The translations under genes were made by a program, and so were the position numbers. A DNA stretch of 64,000 bases, from assembly GCA_965228905.1 (NCBI GenBank), contig CBDDII010000003.1, positions 1,302,001 to 1,366,000 on the forward strand, in the 5' to 3' direction. Below are positions 26,647-35,103 of the stretch, piece after piece. Under the pieces are notes generated by a model that saw nothing but the letters and a program-made list of their open reading frames with translations, searched no databases and was not told the DNA's origin. Numbering within the stretch: the stretch's first letter is position 1; every line of letters begins with the position of its first letter. The stretch is from CALKXV01 sp965228905 (GTDB lineage: Bacteria; Pseudomonadota; Alphaproteobacteria; Rhodobacterales; Rhodobacteraceae).

Positions 26647-27141
26647 TCAGGTGAGCGGATAGCGCTTCAAGACACGATCAACGGGCGTGCCGTCCTTCAG
26701 CGGCACGTCCGGGATAACGACATGATCCTGAAACCCCATCTTGGTGTAGTAGGCGAGCCCCGGCACATTGTCGGCGCGGATTTTCGCGTTGATGGCGGAA
26801 AGGCCGGCAGCGCGGGCGGATCTTTTCGTCGCCTCGAACAGGGCCGTGCCGGTGCCCGGGGTTTTGGGTGTCTGGCGGGCGAAGGTCGAGATCTCGCCGA
26901 TGCCGGGTCCGTAGGCGTCGGTGCGTTCAAGGGCCTGGTATCCGGCGATACCGCCTTCGCTGTCCACGGCGACGTGACAAGCGTAGGGATTGGCATTCAA
27001 ATACCAACCGGCCAGCATGTCCGCTGTGACGTCATCCTCAAACGCGGTCGTTCCGCCGATGCGAATGATCTCGTTCAAAAGGTCGGCCATCTGGGCCATG
27101 TCTTCGGCGCGAGCCGGGCGAATGTCGGCAAGTTTGTTCAT
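26647..27141 (-). CDS. GNAT family N-acetyltransferase
   Basis: 164 residues. IRPARAEDMAQMADLLNEI is the classic GNAT N-terminus and the acetyl-CoA binding loop corresponds to TPGTGTALFEATKRSARAAG; NVPGLAYYTKMGFQ is the conserved C-terminal motif. It probably acetylates a small amine such as an amino acid or antibiotic (phosphinothricin-acetyltransferase-like tone), but the substrate is unknown. It is encoded against the Liv transporter genes, ending 1 bp from the binding-protein stop and starting only 29 bp from the permease start. Confidence 0.85.
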   Translation of the reverse strand: MNKLADIRPARAEDMAQMADLLNEIIRIGGTTAFEDDVTADMLAGWYLNANPYACHVAVDSEGGIAGYQALERTDAYGPGIGEISTFARQTPKTPGTGTALFEATKRSARAAGLSAINAKIRADNVPGLAYYTKMGFQDHVVIPDVPLKDGTPVDRVLKRYPLT

Positions 27142-27170
27142 GGCCGCGACGATTCCAGCGAGGCCGCCTG

Positions 27171-28091
27171 ATGTCCAGCATTCTTCTGGCCGAGCAGGTG
27201 TTGAACGGGTTGCAACTGGGCGTGATGCTGTTCCTGACGGCGGCTGGCTTGACACTCATCTTCGGGGTGATGGGGCTGATTAACCTCGCACATGGGTCTC
27301 TCTACATGGTGGGCGCTTTTGCGGCGGCGGCGGTGGCAGGAGCGACGGGATCGTTTTTCTTCGGTCTGGTGGCGGCGCTCGCTGCGGCAGCGCTGGCGGG
27401 GGCGATTATCGAGATCGTAGTGATCCGGCGGCTTTATGCGGCTGACCACCTTGACCAGGTGCTGGCGACCTTTGCGCTGATCCTGATCTTCTCGGAAGGC
27501 ACGCGCTGGCTGTTCGGGTCTTTCCCCCTGTTCCTTGACACGCCCGACATCCTGTCGGGGCCGACGACATTGCCGGGGGGGATCGAATATCCGAAGTACC
27601 GTCTGGCGCTGATCGGGGTCGGGTTGGCCGTGGCGGTTGGCCTCTGGCTGTTGATCGAGAAGACCCGCATCGGCATCCAAATCCGCGCAGGCGAGAACGA
27701 CCGCGAGATGATTGCCGCCCTGGGCGTCGACATCAGGAAACTCTATACACTGATCTTCGCCCTTGGTGCCGCGCTGGCCGGGTTGGCCGGTGCCTTGGTG
27801 GGCGCGATCCAGTCGGTGCAGGTGGGCATGGGCGAGCCTGTTCTGATCCTGGCCTTCGTGGTGATCGTGATTGGCGGGATCGGGTCGATCAAGGGGGCCT
27901 TTGTCGGGGCGATCCTTGTCGGGTTGACGGATACGCTTGGCGGTATCTTCCTGCCCGAGCTTTTCAAGCTGTTCATGGAGCCGTCGCAGGCCACAAGCGT
28001 AGGCTCGTCGCTGGCCTCGATGGCGATCTATATCCTGATGAGCCTTGTGTTGATCTGGCGGCCCACGGGATTGTTCGGGGCGCGGGCGTGA
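27171..28091 (+). CDS. Branched-chain amino acid-type ABC permease (LivH-like)
   Basis: 306 residues, eight or so membrane helices. LivH hallmarks: EQVLNGLQLGVMLFLTAAGL at the start and GLINLAHGSLYMVGA, with the EAA-like loop ENDREMIAALGVDIRKLY. Forms the channel with the LivM-like protein encoded next (one to four bases overlap at 28088-28091). Since the GNAT gene separates it from the binding protein on the opposite strand, this permease operon likely has its own promoter or relies on read-through across 525 bp. Confidence 0.93.
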   Translation: MSSILLAEQVLNGLQLGVMLFLTAAGLTLIFGVMGLINLAHGSLYMVGAFAAAAVAGATGSFFFGLVAALAAAALAGAIIEIVVIRRLYAADHLDQVLATFALILIFSEGTRWLFGSFPLFLDTPDILSGPTTLPGGIEYPKYRLALIGVGLAVAVGLWLLIEKTRIGIQIRAGENDREMIAALGVDIRKLYTLIFALGAALAGLAGALVGAIQSVQVGMGEPVLILAFVVIVIGGIGSIKGAFVGAILVGLTDTLGGIFLPELFKLFMEPSQATSVGSSLASMAIYILMSLVLIWRPTGLFGARA

Positions 28092-29071
28092 TGTCGGAAC
28101 GCCTGTTGAACGCGCTGATCCTGGCGGGGCTTGTCGCCGTACCGCTTTGGGCGCTTTGGGCGGACGAACCGTTCACGATCACGCTGGCGACGCGGGCGGT
28201 GATCCTGGCGCTGGCTGCCGTAGGGCTGAACATCGCGCTTGGCTTGGGCGGGTTGGTCAGCCTTGGCCATGCGGTGTTCTTCGGGCTTGGTGGCTATGCC
28301 ATGGGCATCCTTGCCTTTCACGCGCAGAGCTATACCGCGCTTGAACTTGGCCCCCTGACGATCGAAGGCACCAAGTCGATGCCGGTGATCTGGCTGGTGG
28401 CGGTGGTCGTCTCGGCTCTGGCGGCCTGGGGGATCGGCGTGCTGTCGCTGCGCACAAGCGGTGTTTACTTCATCATGATCACGCTCGCCTTCGGACAGAT
28501 GTTTTTCTATTTCGCCATCTCCTGGAGCGCCTATGGCGGCGAAGACGGCTTGTCGATCTACGTGAGAAACGGTTTTCCGGGGCTGAACACGCTGGTGCCG
28601 ATCCAGTTTTTCGCTTTGTGTCTGACCATCCTATGCGTCGTGCTGTTCGCCGTGTCGCGCCTGATGGCCTCGCCCTTTGGCCTTGCGCTGAATGCCGCGC
28701 GGCAGGTGCCCGAGCGGGTGGAAACCGTGGGGTTGAACGCGGATCGGCTGAAGCTGGTGGCCTTCGTCATCTCGGGCGCTGTCACGGGGTTGGCGGGGGC
28801 CTTGTTTGCCGACCTGAACCGTTTCGTCAGCCCGACGATGTTTTCCTGGCAGTTCTCGGGCGAGATCATCATCCTCGTGATCCTCGGTGGTACCGCGCGG
28901 CTGTTCGGCCCGGTTCTGGGCGCGGTTGTTTTCGTCATGCTGGAGCACTGGCTGGGCGGATTGACCGAGTTCTGGCATATCTATCTTGGCGCGATCCTTC
29001 TGGGCATCGTGTTGTTCGCCCGTGGCGGGTTGATCGGGATCCTGACGGGCAAGGGGGCGGCTCATGGGTGA
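28091..29071 (+). CDS. Branched-chain amino acid-type ABC permease (LivM-like)
   Basis: 326 residues with about eight to ten membrane helices, typical LivM. LNIALGLGGLVSLGHAVFFGLGGYAMG is the family signature, and the cytoplasmic loop AARQVPERVETVGLNADRLKLVAF is the ATPase contact. ATG at 28091 overlaps the LivH stop by one base; a GTG at 28088 immediately before is the alternative. The 3' end overlaps livG by 8 bp. Confidence 0.92.
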   Translation: MSERLLNALILAGLVAVPLWALWADEPFTITLATRAVILALAAVGLNIALGLGGLVSLGHAVFFGLGGYAMGILAFHAQSYTALELGPLTIEGTKSMPVIWLVAVVVSALAAWGIGVLSLRTSGVYFIMITLAFGQMFFYFAISWSAYGGEDGLSIYVRNGFPGLNTLVPIQFFALCLTILCVVLFAVSRLMASPFGLALNAARQVPERVETVGLNADRLKLVAFVISGAVTGLAGALFADLNRFVSPTMFSWQFSGEIIILVILGGTARLFGPVLGAVVFVMLEHWLGGLTEFWHIYLGAILLGIVLFARGGLIGILTGKGAAHG

Positions 29072-29813
29072 GGTCGTTCTGGAAACGCGGGGGATCACCA
29101 AACGGTTCGGCGCGCTGACGGCAAGCGAGGACATCTCGCTGGACCTGCGCAAGGGTGAGATCCACGCGGTGATCGGGCCGAACGGGGCGGGGAAATCGAC
29201 GTTGATCGCCCAGATTTGCGGTGGCCTGGCACCGGATGCCGGTTCCGTTTTCCTTCGGGGTCGCGACGTGACCGGCTTCCCGGCGCGGGAGCGGGCAAAG
29301 GCAGGGCTGGCGCGGACCTTTCAGATTTCGCAATTGGCGATGGAAGACACCGTGTGCCAGAACGTGGTCCTGGGCGCGCTTGGCGCGCATGGATCACCCT
29401 GGCGGTTCTGGCGGCCTGCGATGGCGGATGCGGATCTCTGCGCTCGAGCGGATGCGGCGTTGGAGCGGGTTGGCCTTGCCGCGAAGTCTGGTGTGAAAAC
29501 GGCAGAACTGTCCCACGGCGAGCGGCGTCAATTGGAAGTGGCGGTGGCGCTGACCCTGAGCCCAAGTGCATTCGTGATGGACGAACCGATGGCAGGCATG
29601 GGGGCCGAAGGGTCAAAGCGGCTGACGGCGTTCTTGAACGAATTGCGCAGCGAGGCTCCGATCCTTCTGGTGGAACACGACATGGACGCGGTCTTTGCCC
29701 TGGCCGACCGGATCAGCGTGCTGGTCTATGGCCGGATCATTGCGACAGGCACCGTTGACGAGGTGCGGCGAAGCCCCGAGGTGCAGGCGGCCTATCTGGG
29801 GGAAGAGGCATGA
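29064..29813 (+). CDS. Branched-chain amino acid-type ABC ATPase (LivG-like)
   Basis: 249 residues. Walker A is GPNGAGKST, the Q-loop FQISQL, signature LSHGERRQLEVA and Walker B AFVMDEPMAGMG; these match LivG-type ATPases. The SHGE variant of the ABC signature (rather than SGGQ) is normal for LivG. It energises the Liv-type transporter together with the LivF-like ATPase encoded next, with which it overlaps by ATGA. AAGGGGGCGG supplies a strong ribosome site inside the end of livM. Confidence 0.93.
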   Translation: MGEVVLETRGITKRFGALTASEDISLDLRKGEIHAVIGPNGAGKSTLIAQICGGLAPDAGSVFLRGRDVTGFPARERAKAGLARTFQISQLAMEDTVCQNVVLGALGAHGSPWRFWRPAMADADLCARADAALERVGLAAKSGVKTAELSHGERRQLEVAVALTLSPSAFVMDEPMAGMGAEGSKRLTAFLNELRSEAPILLVEHDMDAVFALADRISVLVYGRIIATGTVDEVRRSPEVQAAYLGEEA

Positions 29814-30496
29814 GTTTGCTGCACCTTTCGGATGTGACAGCATCATACGGGGTGACGCAGGCGCTGTTCGGCGTTTCCCTGGACGTGGGCGAAGGCGAGG
29901 TTGTCGCCCTGATGGGGCGCAATGGCATGGGCAAGACGACGACCGTCAAGGCGATCTGCCGGATGATCCCGGCGGCAGGGGTATTGGAGTTCGATGGCCG
30001 GGATGTGTCGGCATTGCCGTCGCATCGGGTGGCGGGGCTTGGTGTGGGGCTGGTGCCCGAAGGGCGGCGTTGTTTCCGGGATTTGACGGTGCGTGAAAAC
30101 CTTTTGTCTGCGGCGCGTCCGGGGCCGTGGCACCTTGAAAGCGTGGCGGCGCTGTTTCCAAGGCTGGGCGAGCGGGCGGGGCAACGCGCCTCGTCCCTGT
30201 CGGGGGGAGAACAGCAGATGCTGGCCATCGGGCGGGCGCTGATGACCAACCCGCGTCTTTTGATTCTGGACGAAGCAACGGAAGGGCTGGCCCCCCTGAT
30301 CCGCGCGGAAATCTGGGAGGTCATTGCGCGGTTGAAACGCGAAACCGGCCTCGCGATCCTTGTGATCGACAAATCCATCCGCGAGTTACGGGGCGTCAGC
30401 GACAGGGCGGTGGTGCTGGAACGGGGCCGGTCCGTCTGGTCGGGCGAGATGGGGGCGTTGGATGCGGAGACGCTGGAGCGCTATGTCGGGGTATGA
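29810..30496 (+). CDS. Branched-chain amino acid-type ABC ATPase (LivF-like)
   Basis: 228 residues. Walker A is GRNGMGKTT, the signature SLSGGEQQMLAIGRAL and Walker B LLILDEATEGLAP, the hallmarks of LivF. Last gene of the permease/ATPase operon. Downstream (30551-30581) an imperfect GC-rich hairpin with CCCCT/AGGGG ends could stop transcription from either side before the convergent CoA-transferase gene. Confidence 0.93.
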   Translation: MSLLHLSDVTASYGVTQALFGVSLDVGEGEVVALMGRNGMGKTTTVKAICRMIPAAGVLEFDGRDVSALPSHRVAGLGVGLVPEGRRCFRDLTVRENLLSAARPGPWHLESVAALFPRLGERAGQRASSLSGGEQQMLAIGRALMTNPRLLILDEATEGLAPLIRAEIWEVIARLKRETGLAILVIDKSIRELRGVSDRAVVLERGRSVWSGEMGALDAETLERYVGV

Positions 30497-30652
30497 AGCC
30501 CGGACAATTCGAATCAAATTTTGCCGCGCCGTGTTTCCCCCGTCCTCCCACCCCTAACATACCGAGCGGGGTATTAAGGGGGTGTGAACGACGTTGAATT
30601 TTGTTCATGCCAGCGATCAGTCATCCGTCACAAAGGTCGTGGGGAAAATCAG

Positions 30653-31846
30653 CTAAGCCTTTGCAATAACGGCAGCACCAAGAAGCCCCGCGACCTCGTC
30701 CGCACCATATCCCAATTCCCCCAGCACCGCCTCTGAATGTTCCCCCAACTTCGGGCCAATGTGGCGGATTTCGCCCGGTGTTTCAGAAAGGCGCGGCGAA
30801 ACACCGTGCATCGGGATCGAGCCCATATCGGCATCCGGAAACTCCACCACAAGGTCGCGGCTTTCGACGTATGGATGCCCGTCAAGGTCCGAGGCATCCG
30901 CGACCATCCCCGCCGTCACGCCTGCGTCGGTAAAGACCTTCAGCACCGTTTCGCGATCATGGGCCGCGACGAAATCGGCGACCACGCGGTCGCATTCCTC
31001 GATGTTCTTCACGCGGTCCGAGTTGGTCTTAAAGCGCGGATCGTCGATAAGCTCGGGGCGGCCGATCACGCGAAATACACGTTCGGCGGTGGCCTGGGTC
31101 GAGGCCGAAAGCGCGACGAAGCCACCATCCTTCGTTTCATAGATGTTGCGCGGGGCGGCGACCTCGACCATGGAGCCCAGTCGTTTCTGCACGCGACCGG
31201 TCAGCCGCCAGTTCGCGATCTGGGGGCCGAGGGTGGCAAAGATCGGTTCGAACAGCGACAGGTCGATCACCTGCCCCTTGCCGTCGCGGTCGCGGGCGCG
31301 AAGCGCGACCAGCACCGCCGTCGCGCCATTATCACCGGCGATCATGTCGGCCAGCGCCATCGGCGGCAGCACGGGCGGACGATCGGAAAATCCGTTCATC
31401 GCGGCGAAACCCGAAAGCGCTTCGACCAGCGAGCCGAAGCCGGGGCGGTCGCGATAGGCCCCGTCCTGACCCCAGCCGGAAATGCGCATCACGATCAGGC
31501 CGGGGTTGGTTTCGTGCAAGATTTCAGGGGCCAGACCCATCTTTTCCAGCGTTCCGGGTCGGAAATTTTCAACCAGCACATCTGCGCTGTCGATCAGTTT
31601 GCGCAGCACCTCCATGCCTTCGGGGCGGCGCATATCAAGCGCAAGACTGCGCTTGTTGCGGCAATAGGCCTTCCAGAAGGTTTCAACGCCCTCGACCCGC
31701 CAGTGACGCAGGTCGTCGCCGCGCCCGGGCTTTTCGACCTTGATCACGTCGGCCCCGAAATCGGCCAGCTTGTGGGTGACGATATTGCCGGCGACGAGGC
31801 GGGACATGTCGACGATGCGGAGGTCGGATAGGGGCTGTTCGCTCAT
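30653..31846 (-). CDS. CaiB/BaiF family CoA-transferase
   Basis: 397 residues, class III CoA-transferase. The catalytic Asp in PPMALADMIAGD (D167) matches the position of the CaiB nucleophile, and the FGADVIKVEKPGRGDDLR and NKRSLALDM blocks are typical. Such enzymes move CoA between carboxylic acids (carnitine, succinate, formate, oxalate, 2-methylcitrate-type acids). It is divergent from the XRE-cupin regulator, and the paired operators in the spacer could control it too. Substrate unknown. Confidence 0.92.
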   Translation of the reverse strand: MSEQPLSDLRIVDMSRLVAGNIVTHKLADFGADVIKVEKPGRGDDLRHWRVEGVETFWKAYCRNKRSLALDMRRPEGMEVLRKLIDSADVLVENFRPGTLEKMGLAPEILHETNPGLIVMRISGWGQDGAYRDRPGFGSLVEALSGFAAMNGFSDRPPVLPPMALADMIAGDNGATAVLVALRARDRDGKGQVIDLSLFEPIFATLGPQIANWRLTGRVQKRLGSMVEVAAPRNIYETKDGGFVALSASTQATAERVFRVIGRPELIDDPRFKTNSDRVKNIEECDRVVADFVAAHDRETVLKVFTDAGVTAGMVADASDLDGHPYVESRDLVVEFPDADMGSIPMHGVSPRLSETPGEIRHIGPKLGEHSEAVLGELGYGADEVAGLLGAAVIAKA

Positions 31847-31900
31847 GGGGCGAGGGAAGCGGCAGTTGACGGAGAGGTCAAGGCGGTGATCGGTGAGGTC

Positions 31901-31959
31901 GTGAAATTTTTGTTGACTTTTTCACGTCGAGGTCGTGAAAATCGAAAGGGAAATTTCAC
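31901..31959. promoter_or_regulatory. Paired 25-bp operators GTGAAA-N13-TTTCAC in a divergent promoter
   Basis: Two inverted repeats with identical geometry occur at 31901-31925 and 31935-31959: each begins GTGAAA and ends TTTCAC with 13 bases between, and their starts are 34 bp apart (about three helical turns). A 12-bp direct repeat GAGGTCGTGAAA (31895-31906 and 31929-31940) runs into each left arm. A -35-like TTGACT (31913-31918) and -10-like GAAAAT (31937-31942, 18-bp spacer) lie inside the two operators, ahead of the XRE-cupin regulator at 31969. This is what an autoregulated, cooperatively bound promoter looks like; the regulator itself is the likely ligand. Confidence 0.75.
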
Positions 31960-31968
31960 GGGGATGCG

Positions 31969-32535
31969 ATGAACACCTCTACCCTATCCGACAGCCTGGG
32001 CCGCGATCTGAGGATCCTGCGCAAGAGCCGTGGCATGACCCTGGCCGATCTGGGCGCGCGGATCGGTCGTTCGGTCGGCTGGCTGAGCCAGGTCGAGCGG
32101 GACATTTCCGAACCGTCGATGGAGGAACTGGACGCGTTGGCGGACGCCCTTGGGGTGTCGGTCGGGTCGTTTTTTGGCAAGGCGCCGGTCGCGCCGCGCG
32201 AGGAGGGTCGCATCCTGCGCAAGAACGCGCGCCGCCCCTTGAGTGCGCGAGTGCCGGGACTGTTCGAGGAATTGCTTTCGCCCGATCTGACTGATGATTT
32301 CGAGGTCGTCCATTCGACATTTGCCCCCGGTGCCGCGCGGGCGGAAGACACGCGCCGCGCCACGCAGGAGGTGGGTTACATCGTCTCCGGAACGCTTCAA
32401 CTCACGCTGGAGGGCGAGAGTTTCACGCTGCATCCCGGCGACAGTTTCCGCATTCGGGGCGAGCCGTTCCAATGGGCGAACCCGACAGATGAACCCTGCG
32501 TGGCGATCTGGGTGATCGCCCCGCCCGTTTATTGA
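31969..32535 (+). CDS. XRE-type regulator with C-terminal cupin sensor domain
   Basis: 188 residues. The N-terminal helix-turn-helix (LRILRKSRGMTLADLGARIGRS, WLSQVERD, about residues 11-47) is an XRE/HipB-type DNA-binding domain. The C-terminal cupin_2 barrel (TLQLTLEGESFTLHPGDSFRI, then FQWANPTDEP) would sense a small ligand. This architecture (PuuR/SutR-like) usually represses catabolic genes for amines, sulfur compounds or betaines and is released by substrate. It lies 12 bp before the DMGDH-like gene and downstream of two matched operators, so it probably represses its own operon and the divergent CoA-transferase. Confidence 0.92.
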   Translation: MNTSTLSDSLGRDLRILRKSRGMTLADLGARIGRSVGWLSQVERDISEPSMEELDALADALGVSVGSFFGKAPVAPREEGRILRKNARRPLSARVPGLFEELLSPDLTDDFEVVHSTFAPGAARAEDTRRATQEVGYIVSGTLQLTLEGESFTLHPGDSFRIRGEPFQWANPTDEPCVAIWVIAPPVY

Positions 32536-32547
32536 GGAGCCAAACAC

Positions 32548-35001
32548 ATGGCCGACCTTCCAGCCACCGCGCGTGTCGTCATCATCGGGGGAGGGGCCGT
32601 CGGAGCCTCGTCGCTTTACCATCTGGCCAAGGCGGGTTGGACCGGCTGCGTGTTGCTGGAAAAGAACGAGTTGACGGCGGGGTCAACCTGGCACGCGGCG
32701 GGCAATGTACCGACCTTTTCGACAAGCTGGTCGATCATGAACATGCAGCGCTATTCGACCGAGCTTTATGCGCGGTTGGGGGCGGAGGTCGATTACCCGA
32801 TGAATTACCACCAGACGGGGTCGATCCGCATCGCGCATACGAAGGAACGGATGCAGGAGTTTCAGCGGGCCTGTTCCATGGGGCGCTACCAGGGGATCGA
32901 CATGGCCATCCTGACGCCGGAAGAGGCGCGGGCGCGGTATCCCTTCCTTGAAACCCATGACATGGCGGGTGCCTTGTGGGATCCGACCGATGGCGATATC
33001 GATCCGGCGCAACTGACGCAGGCGCTGGCCAAGGGCGCGCGGGACATGGGTGCGACCATCGTGCGGTACTGTCCGGTGACGGGGGTAACGCAGAAGGCGG
33101 ACGGCTCGTGGATCGTGCATTCCGAGAAGGGCGACATTGCCTGTGACTATGTGGTGAACGCCGCCGGGTACTATGCGCAACAGGTGGGCGAGTGGTTCAA
33201 GCCTTACGGCGGGCGGACCGTGCCGATGATGGTGATGAGCCATCAGTATGTGCTGACCGAACAGGTGGGCGAGGTCGAGGCCTGGTCGAAGGACAACGGC
33301 GGCAAGCTGCCGCTTTTGCGCGACGTCGATGTTTCCTATTACCTGCGGCAAGAAAAAAACGGTTTCAATATTGGTCCTTACGAGCCGAATTGCAAAGCGC
33401 ATTGGGTGACTTCGGATGATCCGATGCCGGATGATTTCAGCTTTCAACTCTATCCCGACGATCTGGACCGGATCGAGGATATCGTCGCCGACGCCATGGA
33501 ACGGGTGCCGCTGGCAGGCAGTGCGGGCATAGAGCGGATCATAAACGGGCCGATCCCCTACGCCCCCGACGGCCTACCGTTGATCGGGCCGATGCCGGGG
33601 GTGAGGAATGCTTTCGAGGCCTGCGTTTTCACCTTTGGGATCGCGCAAGCCGGGGGAGCCGGGAAGGTGCTGGCCGAATGGGTGACCGAAGGTCGGACCG
33701 AGTGGGACATGTGGAGCGTCGATCCCCGCCGCTTTACCGATTACACCGATCAGGCGTACTGCAATGCCAAGGGGATGGAAGTTTACGGCCACGAATACGC
33801 CATGCATTTTCCGTGGCACGAATGGCCTGCGGGGCGGGACAAGAAGTTGTCGCCCTTGCATGACCGGTTGGAGAAAGCGGGCGCGGTTTTCGGGGCCTAC
33901 AACGGCTGGGAACGGGCGAATTACTTTGCCAAGCCGGGTGACGATACCAGCCATGAGGCGACGCAGACCTGGGATCGTGCGGGGCCGTGGGAGCCGCGTA
34001 TCCGCGAAGAGTGCGAAGCGGTGCGCGACAAATGTGGCGTTCTGGCGATCACGGGGTTCACGCGACTGAAGGTCGAAGGGCCGGGTGCGCGGGACTGGAT
34101 CGACGGGCTGACCGCCTCGCGCCTGCCGGGTGCGGGGAGGATCGGGTTGGTGTACTTCGCGGACGATCGCGGGCGGATCGTGACCGAGATGTCCTGCATG
34201 GTGCATGGACCAGACGAGGTGGGCCTGATCACGGCAGCGGTGGCGCAATGGCATGATGCGGAGTTCCTGTCGCGGCAGGCTCCCGACGGAATCACGATCA
34301 GCGACCACACGAAAGAGGTGGAGTGTCTTCTGGTGACGGGTCCGAAGGCGCGGGAAGTTCTGGCACCCCTGTGCGAAGGACATGACCTGGATGCGCCGTG
34401 GCTAAGCATCAGCCTCGACGGCAAGGTGGCGGGTCGCGAATGCGCCCTCTTGCGTGTGAGCTTTGCCGGGGAACTGGGCTGGGAATTGCATTGCGGCGTC
34501 GAGGATGCGCCCGCGATCTGGGACGCTGTGACCGGGGCAGGGGCGAAACCCTTTGGCATGTGGGCCTTGAATTCCTTGCGTCTGGAAAAAGGCTATCGCG
34601 CGTGGAAGGGGGATTTGTCCACCGATTACAGCCTGTTGGAAGGTGGGCTGGACCGGTTCGTGAAGCTGGACAAGCCACAGGATTTTCCCGGCAAACCGGC
34701 CCTTCTGGCCGAGAAACAGGCCGGGGTGAAAAAACGGTTCGTCACCTTGACGGTGGATGCGGGTGCCGCCGATGCGCCTTACATGTCGACGCTTTGGCAC
34801 GGCGGGGCAGTCGTGGGCGAGACGACCTCGGGCGGTTGGGGATATCGGGTGGGCAAGTCTATCGCGCTTGGAATGATCCGTGCCGATCTGGCGGTGCCGG
34901 GAACCGAGGTTGAGGTCGAGATCTATGGAGAGCGGTGCAAGGCGATGGTCGAGGAGGATCGGCCGCTTTGGGATCCGGGGAACGAAAGGCTGAAGGCATG
35001 A
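32548..35001 (+). CDS. DMGDH/sarcosine-dehydrogenase-like FAD enzyme with GcvT domain (first copy)
   Basis: 817 residues. The N-terminal DAO-type FAD domain starts VVIIGGGAVGASSLYHLA; the WHAAG motif contains His49, which in dimethylglycine and sarcosine dehydrogenases carries covalently bound FAD. The second half (from about 440) is the GcvT/aminomethyltransferase folate domain with a C-terminal barrel (GELGWELHC, KGYRAWKGDLSTDYS). Such enzymes demethylate N-methylated glycines or related amines and pass the one-carbon unit to tetrahydrofolate. GAGGAG precedes the ATG by 9 nt. Cytoplasmic, no signal. Substrate not determinable; a paralogue is encoded at 35985-38435. Confidence 0.9.
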   Translation: MADLPATARVVIIGGGAVGASSLYHLAKAGWTGCVLLEKNELTAGSTWHAAGNVPTFSTSWSIMNMQRYSTELYARLGAEVDYPMNYHQTGSIRIAHTKERMQEFQRACSMGRYQGIDMAILTPEEARARYPFLETHDMAGALWDPTDGDIDPAQLTQALAKGARDMGATIVRYCPVTGVTQKADGSWIVHSEKGDIACDYVVNAAGYYAQQVGEWFKPYGGRTVPMMVMSHQYVLTEQVGEVEAWSKDNGGKLPLLRDVDVSYYLRQEKNGFNIGPYEPNCKAHWVTSDDPMPDDFSFQLYPDDLDRIEDIVADAMERVPLAGSAGIERIINGPIPYAPDGLPLIGPMPGVRNAFEACVFTFGIAQAGGAGKVLAEWVTEGRTEWDMWSVDPRRFTDYTDQAYCNAKGMEVYGHEYAMHFPWHEWPAGRDKKLSPLHDRLEKAGAVFGAYNGWERANYFAKPGDDTSHEATQTWDRAGPWEPRIREECEAVRDKCGVLAITGFTRLKVEGPGARDWIDGLTASRLPGAGRIGLVYFADDRGRIVTEMSCMVHGPDEVGLITAAVAQWHDAEFLSRQAPDGITISDHTKEVECLLVTGPKAREVLAPLCEGHDLDAPWLSISLDGKVAGRECALLRVSFAGELGWELHCGVEDAPAIWDAVTGAGAKPFGMWALNSLRLEKGYRAWKGDLSTDYSLLEGGLDRFVKLDKPQDFPGKPALLAEKQAGVKKRFVTLTVDAGAADAPYMSTLWHGGAVVGETTSGGWGYRVGKSIALGMIRADLAVPGTEVEVEIYGERCKAMVEEDRPLWDPGNERLKA

Positions 35002-35002
35002 G

Positions 35003-35097
35003 GCATTTTCTCACGCAGAAAATGCATCGGATTTCGACGCGAAATCCGGTGCGCGGAAACCTCGTCGGTTTCCGGCCCAAACTCCGCGTCGGAGTTT
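35003..35097. repeat. Array 2: four consecutive short hairpins inside an operon
   Basis: Four perfect inverted repeats. HA: arms 35003-35011 and 35017-35025, GCATTTTCT, 5-base loop. HB: 35028-35036 and 35040-35048, CGGATTTCG, ACG loop. HC: 35054-35061 and 35067-35074, CGGAAACC, 5-base loop. HD: 35079-35086 and 35090-35097, AAACTCCG, CGT loop. HA shares core GAAAATG/CATTTTC with H2 of array 1, HB shares GATTTC with H3, and HD shares ACTCCG with H4, in the same order. It fills almost the whole 99-bp gap between the DMGDH-like gene and the homocysteine methyltransferase gene. Confidence 0.9.
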
Positions 35098-35103
35098 GCC
35101 ATG
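35079..35103 (+). promoter_or_regulatory. Ribosome binding site held inside hairpin HD
   Basis: The only Shine-Dalgarno-like sequence before the ATG at 35101 is GGAG at 35091-35094, 6 nt upstream of the start. All four bases lie within the 3' arm of the perfect 8-bp hairpin HD (35079-35097). When folded, the ribosome site would be paired, so translation may depend on ribosomes arriving from the upstream gene, on a factor opening the hairpin, or on temperature or ligand. This is inferred from base pairing only. Confidence 0.6.

Noticed and set aside
30574..30588. CtrA-like TTAA-N7-TGAA with the same GGGGGTG spacer as the site at 6135
   Set aside because: It is imperfect (TGAA) and lies within the arms of a GC-rich hairpin between two convergent genes, where no promoter is needed; the likeness to the 6135 site is more simply a terminator-like stem.
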